From the NCBI RefSeq assembly GCF_020991415.1, contig NZ_JAJMOY010000009.1:1-64000 (forward strand): a stretch of 64,000 bases of DNA, in the 5' to 3' direction. This document shows, in pieces, positions 53,157 to 61,717 of the stretch (positions within the stretch are counted from its first letter, which is position 1; each line of letters begins with the position of its first letter). This DNA comes from Flavobacterium sp. ENC. Its GTDB lineage: Bacteria; Bacteroidota; Bacteroidia; Flavobacteriales; Flavobacteriaceae. The translations under genes were made by a program, and so were the position numbers. The notes under the pieces are model-generated. The model had not been told where the DNA came from, did no database searches, and saw nothing but the letters and a program-made list of their open reading frames with translations.

Positions 53157-54434
53157 TTAAAACTTATGCTCCTTTTTACTAATAAGCAGTAAAGAAAACA
53201 AAGAAATGCAGGCCGCTATAGTCAGATAGAAGCCAACATAGGTTAAACTATAAGTACTGGCCAGCCAAATGGCAATCATTGGAGCAAAGGCTGCACCAAG
53301 GATTCCTGCCAGATTAAACGTTAATGAAGCTCCGGAATAACGAACATTGGTAGGGAACAATTCGGATAAGAAAGTTCCTAAAGGTCCGTAAGTGAATCCC
53401 ATCAACGACATTCCTAAACAGACAAAGAAAGTTACCATAAATATACTTCCTGAATTTAAAAAATGAGAGAAGAAAAAACCAAAAACAGCAATAGCAATAG
53501 TAGTTATAATTAATATTTTGCGACGTCCAATTTTATCTGCAACAACTGCTGAAACAGGAATAAAAGCAGCAAAAAACAACACTGAAAACATCTGAATCAA
53601 AAGGAAATCCCTTTTGGCATACCCCAGATCCGAAGTGGCCCAGCTCAGGGTAAAAACCGTCATCAGGTAAAACACCAGAAAGGTGGTAATCGCTGCAAAT
53701 GTTCCAAAAATCAATTGGTTTTTATACGACTTGACCAACGTAAGAAAAGGAACTTTTACCTCTTCGTGTTCGTTTTTTGAATTTTCAAAAGACGGTGTTT
53801 CCGTAATTTTAGTCCTAATATAAAATCCGACTACCACCAGAAGAGAACTGGCAATAAACGGAATTCTCCAGCCATAATTCATGAAATCCTCACTCGTCAT
53901 GGAATCCGTTAACAACAGGAAGGTACCTCCCGAAAGCAATAAGCCGATGGGTGCTCCCAATTGTGGAAACATCCCGTACCAGGCCCTTTTATGCGGAGGT
54001 GCATTTTCAATCGCGAGCAAAACAGCGCCTCCCCACTCACCTCCTAAACCAACACCCTGACCAAATCGGCACAACATCAATAGTAAAGGAGCTGCTACGC
54101 CAATACTGGCATAACCGGGTAAAAATCCAATCGTTACAGTTGAAATTCCCATCGTTAACAAAGCCGCAACCAGCGTAAACTTACGTCCGATTTTATCGCC
54201 GTAATGCCCGAAAAATGCAGAACCCAAAGGGCGCGACAAAAAGGCTATCGAAAAAGTCGCCAGTGATTCCAAAGTAGCCATGGTTTTATCGGAACCCGGA
54301 AAAAACAATTGCGGAAAGACCAATACCGCAGCATTGGCATAAATATAAAAGTCAAAAAATTCGATGGTGGTACCAATCAAACTGCCAAAAAGAACATGTC
54401 GAAGCGAGTTCTTCTGATTAGGGGTATTTTTCAT
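53157..54434 (-). CDS. MFS transporter, metabolite:H+ symporter family
   Basis: Inner-membrane transporter of 425 residues with about twelve helices. The opening SLIGTTIEFFDFYIYANAA, the LSRPLGSAFFGHYGDKIGRK loop and RFGQGVGLGGEWGGAVLL are hallmarks of the MHS group (ProP, ShiA and KgtP relatives), which import organic acids or osmolytes with protons. The substrate cannot be deduced. It lies downstream of the RtcB operon on the same strand but is separated by a terminator at 54586-54610. Confidence 0.92.
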   Translation of the reverse strand: MKNTPNQKNSLRHVLFGSLIGTTIEFFDFYIYANAAVLVFPQLFFPGSDKTMATLESLATFSIAFLSRPLGSAFFGHYGDKIGRKFTLVAALLTMGISTVTIGFLPGYASIGVAAPLLLMLCRFGQGVGLGGEWGGAVLLAIENAPPHKRAWYGMFPQLGAPIGLLLSGGTFLLLTDSMTSEDFMNYGWRIPFIASSLLVVVGFYIRTKITETPSFENSKNEHEEVKVPFLTLVKSYKNQLIFGTFAAITTFLVFYLMTVFTLSWATSDLGYAKRDFLLIQMFSVLFFAAFIPVSAVVADKIGRRKILIITTIAIAVFGFFFSHFLNSGSIFMVTFFVCLGMSLMGFTYGPLGTFLSELFPTNVRYSGASLTFNLAGILGAAFAPMIAIWLASTYSLTYVGFYLTIAACISLFSLLLISKKEHKF

Positions 54435-54585
54435 TTGGTTTTGATATAGATTTTTTTTTAAGAAAATAGAGTATAAAAATGAATCTATTTTTCGAAAGTA
54501 ACAAACATTTATCTGTTAAAATAAAAGATCGTTGTGAAAAATTCAAAGCAAAATAGTACGCATTCCAAATGCAATGGAAAAATAA

Positions 54586-54610
54586 AAAGGATGCCGTACT
54601 GACATCCTTT
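54586..54610 (-). terminator. Intrinsic terminator after the helical-repeat gene
   Basis: AAAGGATG/CATCCTTT stem followed by a T-rich run on the minus strand. It closes the probable four-gene RtcB-PrfH unit. Confidence 0.75.
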
Positions 54611-54616
54611 CTCGTA

Positions 54617-55150
54617 TTACTTATTCCTTTTATCCGCTGATTTTCCTTTTTTAGATCCGGTTTTTTTCGATTTTTTATTCATTTTTTTGTGCAATCGCTT
54701 TTCGGTTTCTTCCATAAGATAATCGTATTCATTGCTTAACGTTTCAAGTCTTGCTTCTTTTAGCGCTTTCAATGCCTTTTTAAAATCTTTCCGGCTTTCT
54801 AAAAGCATCACTTTTTTAAGAAGAATCTCCACTTTGTTAATGCCTTTAATCGTCAAAGCAAAATCGATAAGCCTTGTCGCTTCCGCATAATCTTCATTCA
54901 GGATTAAAGTATTGATGTAATACGAATATACTTCTATAGCATTGATATTAATCGAAATGGCCTGCTGAAAATATTCCTTGGCTTCTTCATATTTCAATAG
55001 CTGATCGGCCTGAACACGGCCATAAAGGCATAATGCCATTGTATTTTTGTCGTCATAAGACAAAGCGTAATCCAGTGATTCTATGGTTTCGACCAACGAA
55101 TACGGATAATTGTCCAAGGCTTCAAAAATGTATTTATCTACTGTTTTCAT
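54617..55150 (-). CDS. TPR-like helical protein of unknown function
   Basis: Cytoplasmic 177-residue protein. Residues about 12-145 form tetratricopeptide-like helix pairs (SLDYALSYDDKNTMALCLYGR; YEEAKEYFQQAISINI; DYAEATRLIDFALTI; DFKKALKALKEA). The last 25 residues are extremely basic (KKMNKKSKKTGSKKGKSADK), suggesting nucleic-acid or ribosome contact. It starts 36 bases after the prfH stop codon and ends at the next terminator, so it may belong to the RNA-repair unit. No function is known to me. Confidence 0.83.
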   Translation of the reverse strand: MKTVDKYIFEALDNYPYSLVETIESLDYALSYDDKNTMALCLYGRVQADQLLKYEEAKEYFQQAISININAIEVYSYYINTLILNEDYAEATRLIDFALTIKGINKVEILLKKVMLLESRKDFKKALKALKEARLETLSNEYDYLMEETEKRLHKKMNKKSKKTGSKKGKSADKRNK

Positions 55151-55186
55151 AATTTTTTAGATTTGGAAAATTCAAAAATCGGGGTA

Positions 55187-55876
55187 TTATTCCCTGTCGA
55201 AATAATCTTCTCTTTTTAATTTTTGTCTTTCCTGTTTGTATTTTTTTTCCTGTTTTTGTTTTTTAAAGTCTGAACCCTGAAAAATCCGTACCGGATTGCC
55301 TCTCTGAATCTGCAGCTGATTCATCCATTGTGCCTGAAATTCAGCTTTAAACTGCTTTACGGTTTCTTCTTTAAATTTCTGTAGTAACCTTTCAGTGGCC
55401 AGTTTTTTGTTCTGGTGCTGTGAACGCAAATCCATAGAAACCACGCTGATTCCGGTTGGAAAATGCGTCGCCCTTACTGCAGAACTCACCTTATTGACAT
55501 GCTGCCCTCCGGCTCCGGAACTTCGCATCGCCTGATAGTGAATATCCTTTTCCGAAATTTCGGTTGCCGCAGATTTTTCTATTTCGAAAATGCCGATAAA
55601 CCAATTTTTCCTTTTATGAAATTTCCTGAACTGACTTTGCCCAATCCACTGAATGGTGCCGATCCATGAGTTCATGAACGGATCCAGCGTATCACTTTCG
55701 AGTAAAATCGTAGCGGTTTCTACTGTTCCGTTCTCAATTCCGGTTTCCCGTTGAAGCATTGTTGTTTTTATATTATTTTCTTTTGCTTCTTCTATAAAGG
55801 TTTTTAAAACCTGGGCCACAACCCAGCTGCATTCCGCCGGGCCGCGACCTGATGTTATTTGAATTATTTTTTCCAT
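55187..55876 (-). CDS. prfH: Release factor-like protein PrfH
   Basis: A 229-residue class I release-factor homologue. It has the catalytic loop [18 protein letters not shown] with the GGQ tripeptide at residues 123-125 but lacks the full codon-recognition domain 2 of RF1/RF2. [17 protein letters not shown] follows, as in the RF family, and the C-terminal tail is Lys-rich. PrfH proteins are typically encoded with RtcB and are thought to release peptides from ribosomes whose decoding centre has been cut, so that RtcB can rejoin the 16S rRNA. Here it begins 11 bases after rtcB, in agreement with that role. Confidence 0.95.
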   Translation of the reverse strand: MEKIIQITSGRGPAECSWVVAQVLKTFIEEAKENNIKTTMLQRETGIENGTVETATILLESDTLDPFMNSWIGTIQWIGQSQFRKFHKRKNWFIGIFEIEKSAATEISEKDIHYQAMRSSGAGGQHVNKVSSAVRATHFPTGISVVSMDLRSQHQNKKLATERLLQKFKEETVKQFKAEFQAQWMNQLQIQRGNPVRIFQGSDFKKQKQEKKYKQERQKLKREDYFDRE

Positions 55877-55887
55877 TTCTTACTAAT

Positions 55888-57279
55888 TTAGCGGTCCATT
55901 CTAACGATCTTCGGCGTGAATGTACCGAGTACATCAACGAGTTCATTTTGGTTGGCCATTACTTTATTGATGTCCTTATATGCCATTGGAGCTTCATCTA
56001 TATTTCCTCCAATCAAAGTGACATCGTTTGCTTTGAGCACTTTATTAATTTCACTTTGGGTGAACGATTCTTTGCACTTTCTACGCGAGAAAAGCCTTCC
56101 GGCGCCGTGCGATGCTGAGTTCAAACTCTCCGCATTTCCTTTTCCCTTCACAATAAATCCCGGAGCCGTCATGGAACCCGGAATAATACCCAGTTCACCA
56201 ACGTTCGCAGGAGTCGCTCCTTTGCGATGTACAATGGCTTCCTTGCCGTTTACAGTCTCTTTCCATGCAAAATTGTGATGATTTTCAATGGTCACCACCA
56301 CTCGTTTTCCAACCGCTTTTGCCATTCGGCGGTGAATATCATCGTGACAGGCTTTTGCATAATCGCCGGCTAAATTCATCGCCAGCCAGTATTCCTGACC
56401 GTCATGCGTATTCAGATCCAGCCAGGCCAAATGCTGTACATTTTTAGGTAACGGACATTGTTTTGTCGCCAGATACGTATAATGTTTTGCAATATTGGCA
56501 CCCAATCCTCTTGAACCGCTGTGTGACAGCACCGCAAAATATTCCCCAGCCCCAATTTTCCATTCGTTAAGCGGATTGGTGATTTTTGCAATCCCAAATT
56601 CCACAAAATGATTGCCTCCGCCGGAAGTCCCAAGCTGTTTGTAGGCTTTACCCAAAAGATTTTTCAAAAGCGGAATATCCTGAAATTCACTCCGGCTGAA
56701 CAATTCATGATCTGCTTTTATGGCGTGGGTCTCATACATTCCGAATTTGGTATGGTCTTTTAAAATCGCCTGCAGCTGATGCTCTTTTCCTTTGAAAAAT
56801 GAAGCCGGAATGTCAAAAATGGACAAACTCATGCGGCATCCGATATCAACACCAACTCCGTACGGAATTACGGCATTGTCTGTGGCGAGCACACCGCCAA
56901 TCGGCAGTCCGTAACCGGAGTGCGCGTCAGGCATTAAAGCGCCTGCAACTGAAATTGGTAATTTTAAAGCGTCATACAACTGGTACTTTGCCTGTTCATC
57001 AATTTCATTTTCTCCGAATATCGAAAACGGTGCGCGAGTGTTGTTAAGCTGATGCATGCGTACCTGTACCGGATTTACCAGTCCTTCCGCGACTTTCCCC
57101 CAGGTTCCATGCCCCGTAAATTTTTCCGGAAACAATAAAACTTCCTTTGCTTCGGTTAATATGCTCTCTTTTTTTTCTCTTTTTCTGTATCTGTTGATCT
57201 GCCCTAAAGCAATATTGATACTGTTATTCTTTGGAAAGCCTATTTTAATAAGGTCCTTTCCGGATAATTTATTTCCCAT
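55888..57279 (-). CDS. rtcB: RNA-splicing ligase RtcB (PrfH-associated type)
   Basis: GTP- and Mn2+-dependent RNA ligase of 463 residues that joins 3'-phosphate or cyclic-phosphate ends to 5'-OH ends. Visible family blocks are DAHSGYGLPIGGVLATD, the metal-binding Cys148 in GVDIGCRMS, LGTSGGGNHFVEFG, LSHSGSRGLG, and SASHGAGRLFSRRK with His391 in the block that carries the guanylylated histidine. The linkage to prfH marks it as the rescue-associated form, aimed at rRNA rather than tRNA splicing. Its ATG overlaps the stop of the upstream 258-residue gene (TAATG), so the two are translationally coupled. Confidence 0.95.
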   Translation of the reverse strand: MGNKLSGKDLIKIGFPKNNSINIALGQINRYRKREKKESILTEAKEVLLFPEKFTGHGTWGKVAEGLVNPVQVRMHQLNNTRAPFSIFGENEIDEQAKYQLYDALKLPISVAGALMPDAHSGYGLPIGGVLATDNAVIPYGVGVDIGCRMSLSIFDIPASFFKGKEHQLQAILKDHTKFGMYETHAIKADHELFSRSEFQDIPLLKNLLGKAYKQLGTSGGGNHFVEFGIAKITNPLNEWKIGAGEYFAVLSHSGSRGLGANIAKHYTYLATKQCPLPKNVQHLAWLDLNTHDGQEYWLAMNLAGDYAKACHDDIHRRMAKAVGKRVVVTIENHHNFAWKETVNGKEAIVHRKGATPANVGELGIIPGSMTAPGFIVKGKGNAESLNSASHGAGRLFSRRKCKESFTQSEINKVLKANDVTLIGGNIDEAPMAYKDINKVMANQNELVDVLGTFTPKIVRMDR

Positions 57280-58055
57280 TAGGTATATTTTTCTTCTAAA
57301 TACTGTTCGTATATCGTATTCAGATTGTTATGATTTATTTGATTGCTATTTTTTAGCTTTTCCAGGCTATAATAATAGCTGGCGTCTCTGTTACGTGTTT
57401 TATAAATCTTGTATCCCAGATACCGGTTTTGTATGTAATTTTCTATCCGCCTATTTTCACTTTCCAATACGGCATCTACCGCTTTTTTATGGGTAATGAT
57501 ATTGGGCTCAATTTTAAATACAAATCTCCAGGACTCTGTAAATTCATAATAGGTCTTAAAACAACGCCATCGGTCCGACCATTTTTCGATTCGTGTAAAG
57601 CAGGATTTTTCCTTGTCAGTCAATCCGGGTTTATTCGCATTCCATTCACTGACACTAATTTTCGCCAGAAATTGCTCCCTTGGATGGTCTGTCTTTTTTC
57701 CAGATTGTTTTTTCCGATTGGCAAATGTTTTTTGATTTGAAAATTGGAAAGTGTTTATTTTTTCCAATACATTCACATAAAACATCGCCTCCGCTGAGTG
57801 CAAAACATCTTTTCGAACTACAAAAAAACGAACCCAGCCTTTTTGATAAGGTTCTTCCAATTCAATCAAAGGCAACTCTTTAATTGCCAGATAAATTGCG
57901 TGCTTTCGTTTTGCTAATTGAACAAGATGTTTTTCAAAATCCCCTTTCACCAATCTTTTTTTGCGTCTTTTATTCTTTAGACGACTACTTTCAAAGTAAT
58001 CGTCGAAAAGAGAATTGTCCATTAAAAAAAAATTAAATGAATTCTGACCCAACAT
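57279..58055 (-). CDS. Uncharacterised protein coupled to RtcB
   Basis: A soluble 258-residue protein with no signal peptide or membrane helix; I recognise no domain. A basic segment (KNKRRKKRLVKGD, about 27-39) is followed by an alpha/beta region with VRFFVVRKDV, a second basic stretch (NRKKQSGKKTDH, about 113-124), a Trp/Tyr-rich core (EKWSDRWRCFKTYYEFTESW, about 155-174) and a C-terminal helical part (about 190-258). The overall character suggests RNA binding. It is first in the operon and overlaps rtcB by one base. An ATG at 58022 (MDNSLFDDYF) is an equally plausible start. Confidence 0.8.
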   Translation of the reverse strand: MLGQNSFNFFLMDNSLFDDYFESSRLKNKRRKKRLVKGDFEKHLVQLAKRKHAIYLAIKELPLIELEEPYQKGWVRFFVVRKDVLHSAEAMFYVNVLEKINTFQFSNQKTFANRKKQSGKKTDHPREQFLAKISVSEWNANKPGLTDKEKSCFTRIEKWSDRWRCFKTYYEFTESWRFVFKIEPNIITHKKAVDAVLESENRRIENYIQNRYLGYKIYKTRNRDASYYYSLEKLKNSNQINHNNLNTIYEQYLEEKYT

Positions 58056-58138
58056 TTAAAAATGGAGGGCAAAACATTTTATCTTAAACAGATAAATTAA
58101 GTTCGTGATCGGGAATTTCTGAAGTGTCTAGAATAAAA

Positions 58139-58173
58139 AAAAGCCCGAAAGTTATTTTCCTTCGGGCTTTTTT
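58139..58173 (-). terminator. Strong intrinsic terminator upstream of the RtcB operon
   Basis: AAGCCCGAA pairs with TTCGGGCTT around an 11-base loop. On the minus strand it is followed by eight T residues and on the plus strand by six. No plus-strand gene needs it. It lies 84 bases before the first gene of the RtcB operon and after the small ORF at 58194-58280, which is a leader-attenuator layout. Confidence 0.85.
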
Positions 58174-58193
58174 CTATATCTAAAATTGATTTG

Positions 58194-58280
58194 CTAGGAT
58201 TGAGAAAAGCCACGAAGACACATGCCAACAGAATCTGATCCTGATGCGATGTTTTGAGAGGTAAAGTTTAGTACAAACAT
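58194..58280 (-). CDS. Possible 28-codon leader peptide upstream of the RtcB operon
   Basis: A short ORF on the minus strand runs from ATG at 58280 to TAG at 58194. The peptide begins MFVLNFTSQN and ends CLRGFSQS. It stops 20 bases before the strong terminator at 58139-58173. The nine bases just before its ATG (ACGAAGACA, minus strand) are perfectly complementary to TGTCTTCGT near its end, so the transcript can form a long-range stem that may hide the start. It may be a true leader peptide, or the ORF may be incidental within a structured RNA. Confidence 0.45.
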   Translation of the reverse strand: MFVLNFTSQNIASGSDSVGMCLRGFSQS

Positions 58281-58289
58281 TGTCTTCGT
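58212..58289 (-). ncRNA. Candidate structured leader RNA of the RtcB operon
   Basis: The perfect nine-base inverted repeat at 58212-58220 and 58281-58289 encloses 60 bases, including nearly all of the small ORF. A promoter-like TTTG, 16 bases, TAATTTG arrangement lies upstream on the minus strand near 58340-58370 (one base short of the usual -7 box). With the terminator this defines a possible transcript of about 200 bases reading toward the RtcB operon. Confidence 0.45.
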
Positions 58290-58506
58290 TGTTAATAATT
58301 AATGATTTATTTTTCTGAGGCAAATTTTGTGAAATATTTTCCTAATAAACAAATTATTTTTGAAATATTTTTCAAAACCACCGAAACATATTGATTTACA
58401 GTTATTTATATTCAAAAATAAAATTCAGGTCATAAGCAATCGTTAAAACCAATTTTAACTGCATATTTTGCTTAAATTTACAGCTATCAAAAATAAACCC
58501 AAAATT

Positions 58507-60096
58507 ATGCCAACCGACTGTATCAGCTACCAAAACTCAGGATATTTCTCGACTTTGATACAAGATTATTTAGAACAAAAACCGGACCTTCAACCGCTAT
58601 ATAATAATTTTCCGGCACTGGAAAACTTTGAAAAACAAATCATTGAAAAGCAGCAGAATTTCGATAATCAAAACCGAATTCCACTGGTTTCTGTTTTAAA
58701 AGCGCAATACGCTGCCCTTGAAATTTCAGATTTAACACAACAAAACATTGACCTTTTAGCACACGAAAGTACGTTTACGGTGACGACGGGACATCAGTTA
58801 AATCTTTTTAGCGGGCCGCTATATTTTCTTTATAAAATTATCTCAACCATCAATCTGACCAAAGAATTGAAATCGAAATATCCTACTTTCAATTTCGTTC
58901 CGATTTATTGGATGGCGACCGAAGACCACGATTTTGAAGAGATCAATTATTTCAATTTTAAAGGAAAAAAATTCCGCTGGAATACCGAAAGTACCGGTCC
59001 TGTAGGAAGACTCTCCACAGAAGGCCTGGCTGAATTTTTCGAAATTTATGCATTGCAATTAGGCTCAAGCACGAATGCCAATACGCTGAAAAAACTATTT
59101 GAAGACGCTTATCTGAACCATGATAATCTTGCAGATGCAACCCGTTTTTTGGCGAATGGTTTATTTGCTTCTCAGGGTCTGGTGATTATAGATGCTGACA
59201 ATGCCGATTTAAAACGTGCCTTTATTCCGTACATCAAAGAAGAACTGCTGGAACAAACTTCTTTTAAAGCAGTTCAGGAGACGATTGAAAAACTGAAAAA
59301 TTATACCGTTCAGGTAAATCCGCGTGAAATCAATTTATTTTATATTGAAGACGATTTGCGCGAACGAATTGTTTTGGAGAAGGACAGATTTATTGTCAAT
59401 AATACCAAAACTTCATTTTCGAAAGCGGAAATTTTGCAATTACTGGAAAGTCATCCGGAAAAATTCAGTCCCAATGTGATCATGCGTCCATTGTATCAGG
59501 AAATTATTTTACCCAATTTATGTTATATTGGCGGAGGCGGGGAAATTGCCTATTGGCTGGAATTAAAATCTTTCTTTGATGCCGTAAACATCACCTTCCC
59601 TATAATTCTGGTTCGGAATTCGGTATTGCTGACAACGGAAAAACAAGCTAAAAAAGCCGATCAGTTAGGTTTAAGCTGGAAAGACTTATTTACCAAACCA
59701 GCCGATTTGGTAAATGCTGTCACGCATAAAATTTCAGAATTTCCCATTGATTTAACACCCCAAAAAGAAATTCTGGAGAAACAATTTGAATACCTTTCCG
59801 AATTAGCACAAAAAACAGACAAATCCTTTACCGGAGCGGTAAAAGCACAGGAAGTAAAACAGAAAAAAGGCCTTGAAAATTTAGAGAAGCGTCTGCTTAA
59901 AGCGCAAAAAAGAAAATTAAACGACCAGCTGGAGCGCGTTGTGGATTTACAGTGTCAATTGTTTCCAAACAACAGCTTACAGGAACGCCAGACTAATTTT
60001 TCTGAATTTTATTTAGAAAAAGGCGAACAATTGATTCCGTTATTAACTCAAAAATTAAAACCTTTATCCACTAATTTCTCCATTATAACAATATAA
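58507..60096 (+). CDS. bshC: Bacillithiol biosynthesis cysteine-adding enzyme BshC
   Basis: Cytoplasmic 529-residue enzyme, the putative ligase that adds cysteine to glucosaminyl-malate in the last step of bacillithiol synthesis. Recognisable blocks are TVTTGHQLNLFSGPLYFLYKI near residue 85, YWMATEDHDFEEINYF and NVIMRPLYQEIILPNLCYIGGGGEIAYWL. A C-terminal coiled coil (about 425-490) is typical. I chose the ATG at 58507 (MPTDCISYQ) over an upstream TTG. No other bacillithiol genes lie in the window. Confidence 0.95.
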   Translation: MPTDCISYQNSGYFSTLIQDYLEQKPDLQPLYNNFPALENFEKQIIEKQQNFDNQNRIPLVSVLKAQYAALEISDLTQQNIDLLAHESTFTVTTGHQLNLFSGPLYFLYKIISTINLTKELKSKYPTFNFVPIYWMATEDHDFEEINYFNFKGKKFRWNTESTGPVGRLSTEGLAEFFEIYALQLGSSTNANTLKKLFEDAYLNHDNLADATRFLANGLFASQGLVIIDADNADLKRAFIPYIKEELLEQTSFKAVQETIEKLKNYTVQVNPREINLFYIEDDLRERIVLEKDRFIVNNTKTSFSKAEILQLLESHPEKFSPNVIMRPLYQEIILPNLCYIGGGGEIAYWLELKSFFDAVNITFPIILVRNSVLLTTEKQAKKADQLGLSWKDLFTKPADLVNAVTHKISEFPIDLTPQKEILEKQFEYLSELAQKTDKSFTGAVKAQEVKQKKGLENLEKRLLKAQKRKLNDQLERVVDLQCQLFPNNSLQERQTNFSEFYLEKGEQLIPLLTQKLKPLSTNFSIITI

Positions 60097-60211
60097 TTTA
60101 TACTTTACCGCAATACTTTCAGGATAAAATAACCACCTGATTCTGAAAGTATTGTTTTTAAACCAAATAGCGACTTTTAAAATTATTAACTAACCAATTT
60201 ACCCAAAACCA

Positions 60212-61483
60212 ATGGTAAAAGAACGCTTAATTTCGCTAGATGTCTTTCGCGGACTCACAATTTTATTAATGACAATTGTCAACAATCCCGGAGATTGGGG
60301 ACATGTTTTCCCTCCACTTTTACATGCCGAATGGAATGGCTGTACGCTAACCGACTTAGTATTTCCTTTTTTTGTATTTATTATGGGAGTGGCAGTTCCC
60401 CTTGCCATGCCGGATAAAAAATACGACGGTACGACGTTTAATAAAATCCTGGTACGTTCCTTACGAATGTTATGTCTTGGGATTTTCTTCAATTATTTCG
60501 GAAAAATACAGCTTTTTGGTCTCGAAGGAATTCCGTTGCTTATTGGCCGCTTAATCATTACAATCGCTGTCGGCTATGCACTGATGGGGAATTTTAATAC
60601 TAAACTGAAAAACATATTCGCTTTTTCGATATTGCTTATCTATCTCATTTTAGCCTACAGCGGAATCGAAGCGTATCAGGATGTGCGTCTTCCGGGCGTT
60701 TTACAACGAATTGCAGTGGTGTATTTTGTTGTTTCGCTATTATATTTAAAAACATCACAAAAGACCCAAATCATAACCGGAGTTGTCTTATTATTAGGCT
60801 ATTGGGCAGCGATGACCCTGATACCGGTTCCCGGAATCGGTGAAGCGAACCTTGATAAGGCGACCAATTTAGCTTCATGGCTCGATAGCATTCTCCTTAA
60901 AGGTCATATGTATCGCGGCACTGTAACCTGGGATCCCGAAGGAATTCTGAGTACTATTCCATCTATCGTAAATGGAATTATTGGTCTTTTGATTGGTCAG
61001 TTATTACAACTTAAAATTGCAAAAACCGAGATTGCAAAAAAAATGATGGTAGCCGGAATAGCCTTAATTATTGCGGGCCTGATTTGGAATATTGTTTTCC
61101 CAATCAACAAATCGATCTGGACCAGCAGCTACGTATTATATACAACCGGACTGGCAGCAACCGTCTTGTCAATTCTCTATTACATTATTGATATCGCAGC
61201 CTATAAAAAAGGTTTCAAATTATTTTTAATCTGGGGCGTCAATCCGATGATTGTGTTTTTTGCTTCTCAGATTATACCACAGGCTTTGGTCATGATTCAG
61301 TTTGAAAATCCGCACAAAACCGGAGAGCAGATTAATCTTCTCAGTTATTTATATGGTTACGGAATTGCCCCGTTTTTCAGTAATCCAATGATGGCTTCCT
61401 TTGCCGGAGCATTAGTTTACGTCGCCATCTGGACCTTTATTTTATGGATCTTCTACAAAAATAAACTCATTTTTAAAGTTTAG
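60212..61483 (+). CDS. NagX/HGSNAT-like membrane acyltransferase family protein
   Basis: Inner-membrane protein of 423 residues with about ten to eleven helices. The N-terminus (ERLISLDVFRGLTILLMTIVN) and the block HAEWNGCTLTDLVFPFFVFI are characteristic of the DUF5009/NagX family, related to heparan-alpha-glucosaminide N-acetyltransferase. The histidine in LLHAEW is the likely catalytic or acetyl-carrying residue by comparison. In many Bacteroidota such genes sit among sugar-use genes. Here it follows bshC after 115 bases and precedes ndk, so no pathway is indicated. Confidence 0.88.
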   Translation: MVKERLISLDVFRGLTILLMTIVNNPGDWGHVFPPLLHAEWNGCTLTDLVFPFFVFIMGVAVPLAMPDKKYDGTTFNKILVRSLRMLCLGIFFNYFGKIQLFGLEGIPLLIGRLIITIAVGYALMGNFNTKLKNIFAFSILLIYLILAYSGIEAYQDVRLPGVLQRIAVVYFVVSLLYLKTSQKTQIITGVVLLLGYWAAMTLIPVPGIGEANLDKATNLASWLDSILLKGHMYRGTVTWDPEGILSTIPSIVNGIIGLLIGQLLQLKIAKTEIAKKMMVAGIALIIAGLIWNIVFPINKSIWTSSYVLYTTGLAATVLSILYYIIDIAAYKKGFKLFLIWGVNPMIVFFASQIIPQALVMIQFENPHKTGEQINLLSYLYGYGIAPFFSNPMMASFAGALVYVAIWTFILWIFYKNKLIFKV

Positions 61484-61490
61484 TTTTTTC

Positions 61491-61605
61491 TTTTACCATA
61501 TAAGTTATGTAACATAATATAAGGAGAGGCGCACAAAGAGTGCGTCTTTTTCTTTTTCTGACGCTAAACATATCGGCTTTTACTTACATAACTCATATGG
61601 TAAAA
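61491..61605. repeat. Inverted repeat enclosing a terminator
   Basis: The 22-base arm 61491-61512 (beginning TTTTACCATATAAGTTATG) is the reverse complement of 61584-61605 with one mismatch. The 71 bases between contain the terminator hairpin at 61527-61547. A partial relative lies at 29759-29820. Confidence 0.85.
61527..61557 (+). terminator. Intrinsic terminator after the NagX-like gene
   Basis: AGGCGCAC pairs with GTGCGTCT (one G-U pair) around a five-base loop, followed by a T-rich tail. Confidence 0.8.
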
Positions 61606-61684
61606 AAACGCACTCTTCTTTAGCAAAACAACATTTCATGATGTTTTAATTATCAATTAATTAAAATTAATTCATAAAAAAGTC

Positions 61685-61692
61685 TATTTTTG
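61685..61692 (+). promoter_or_regulatory. Putative -7 box of ndk
   Basis: TATTTTTG matches TAnnTTTG, 25 bases before the ndk ATG. Confidence 0.45.
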
Positions 61693-61717
61693 CACAAAAT
61701 TTAAAAAACGCAAGAAA

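Larger units (their letters stand above)
58056..58467. other. Divergent spacer between the RtcB operon and bshC
   Basis: The 412-base spacer holds the terminator (58139-58173), the small ORF (58194-58280) and AT-rich sequence that should contain divergent promoters. Apart from these I see no gene. Confidence 0.65.
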
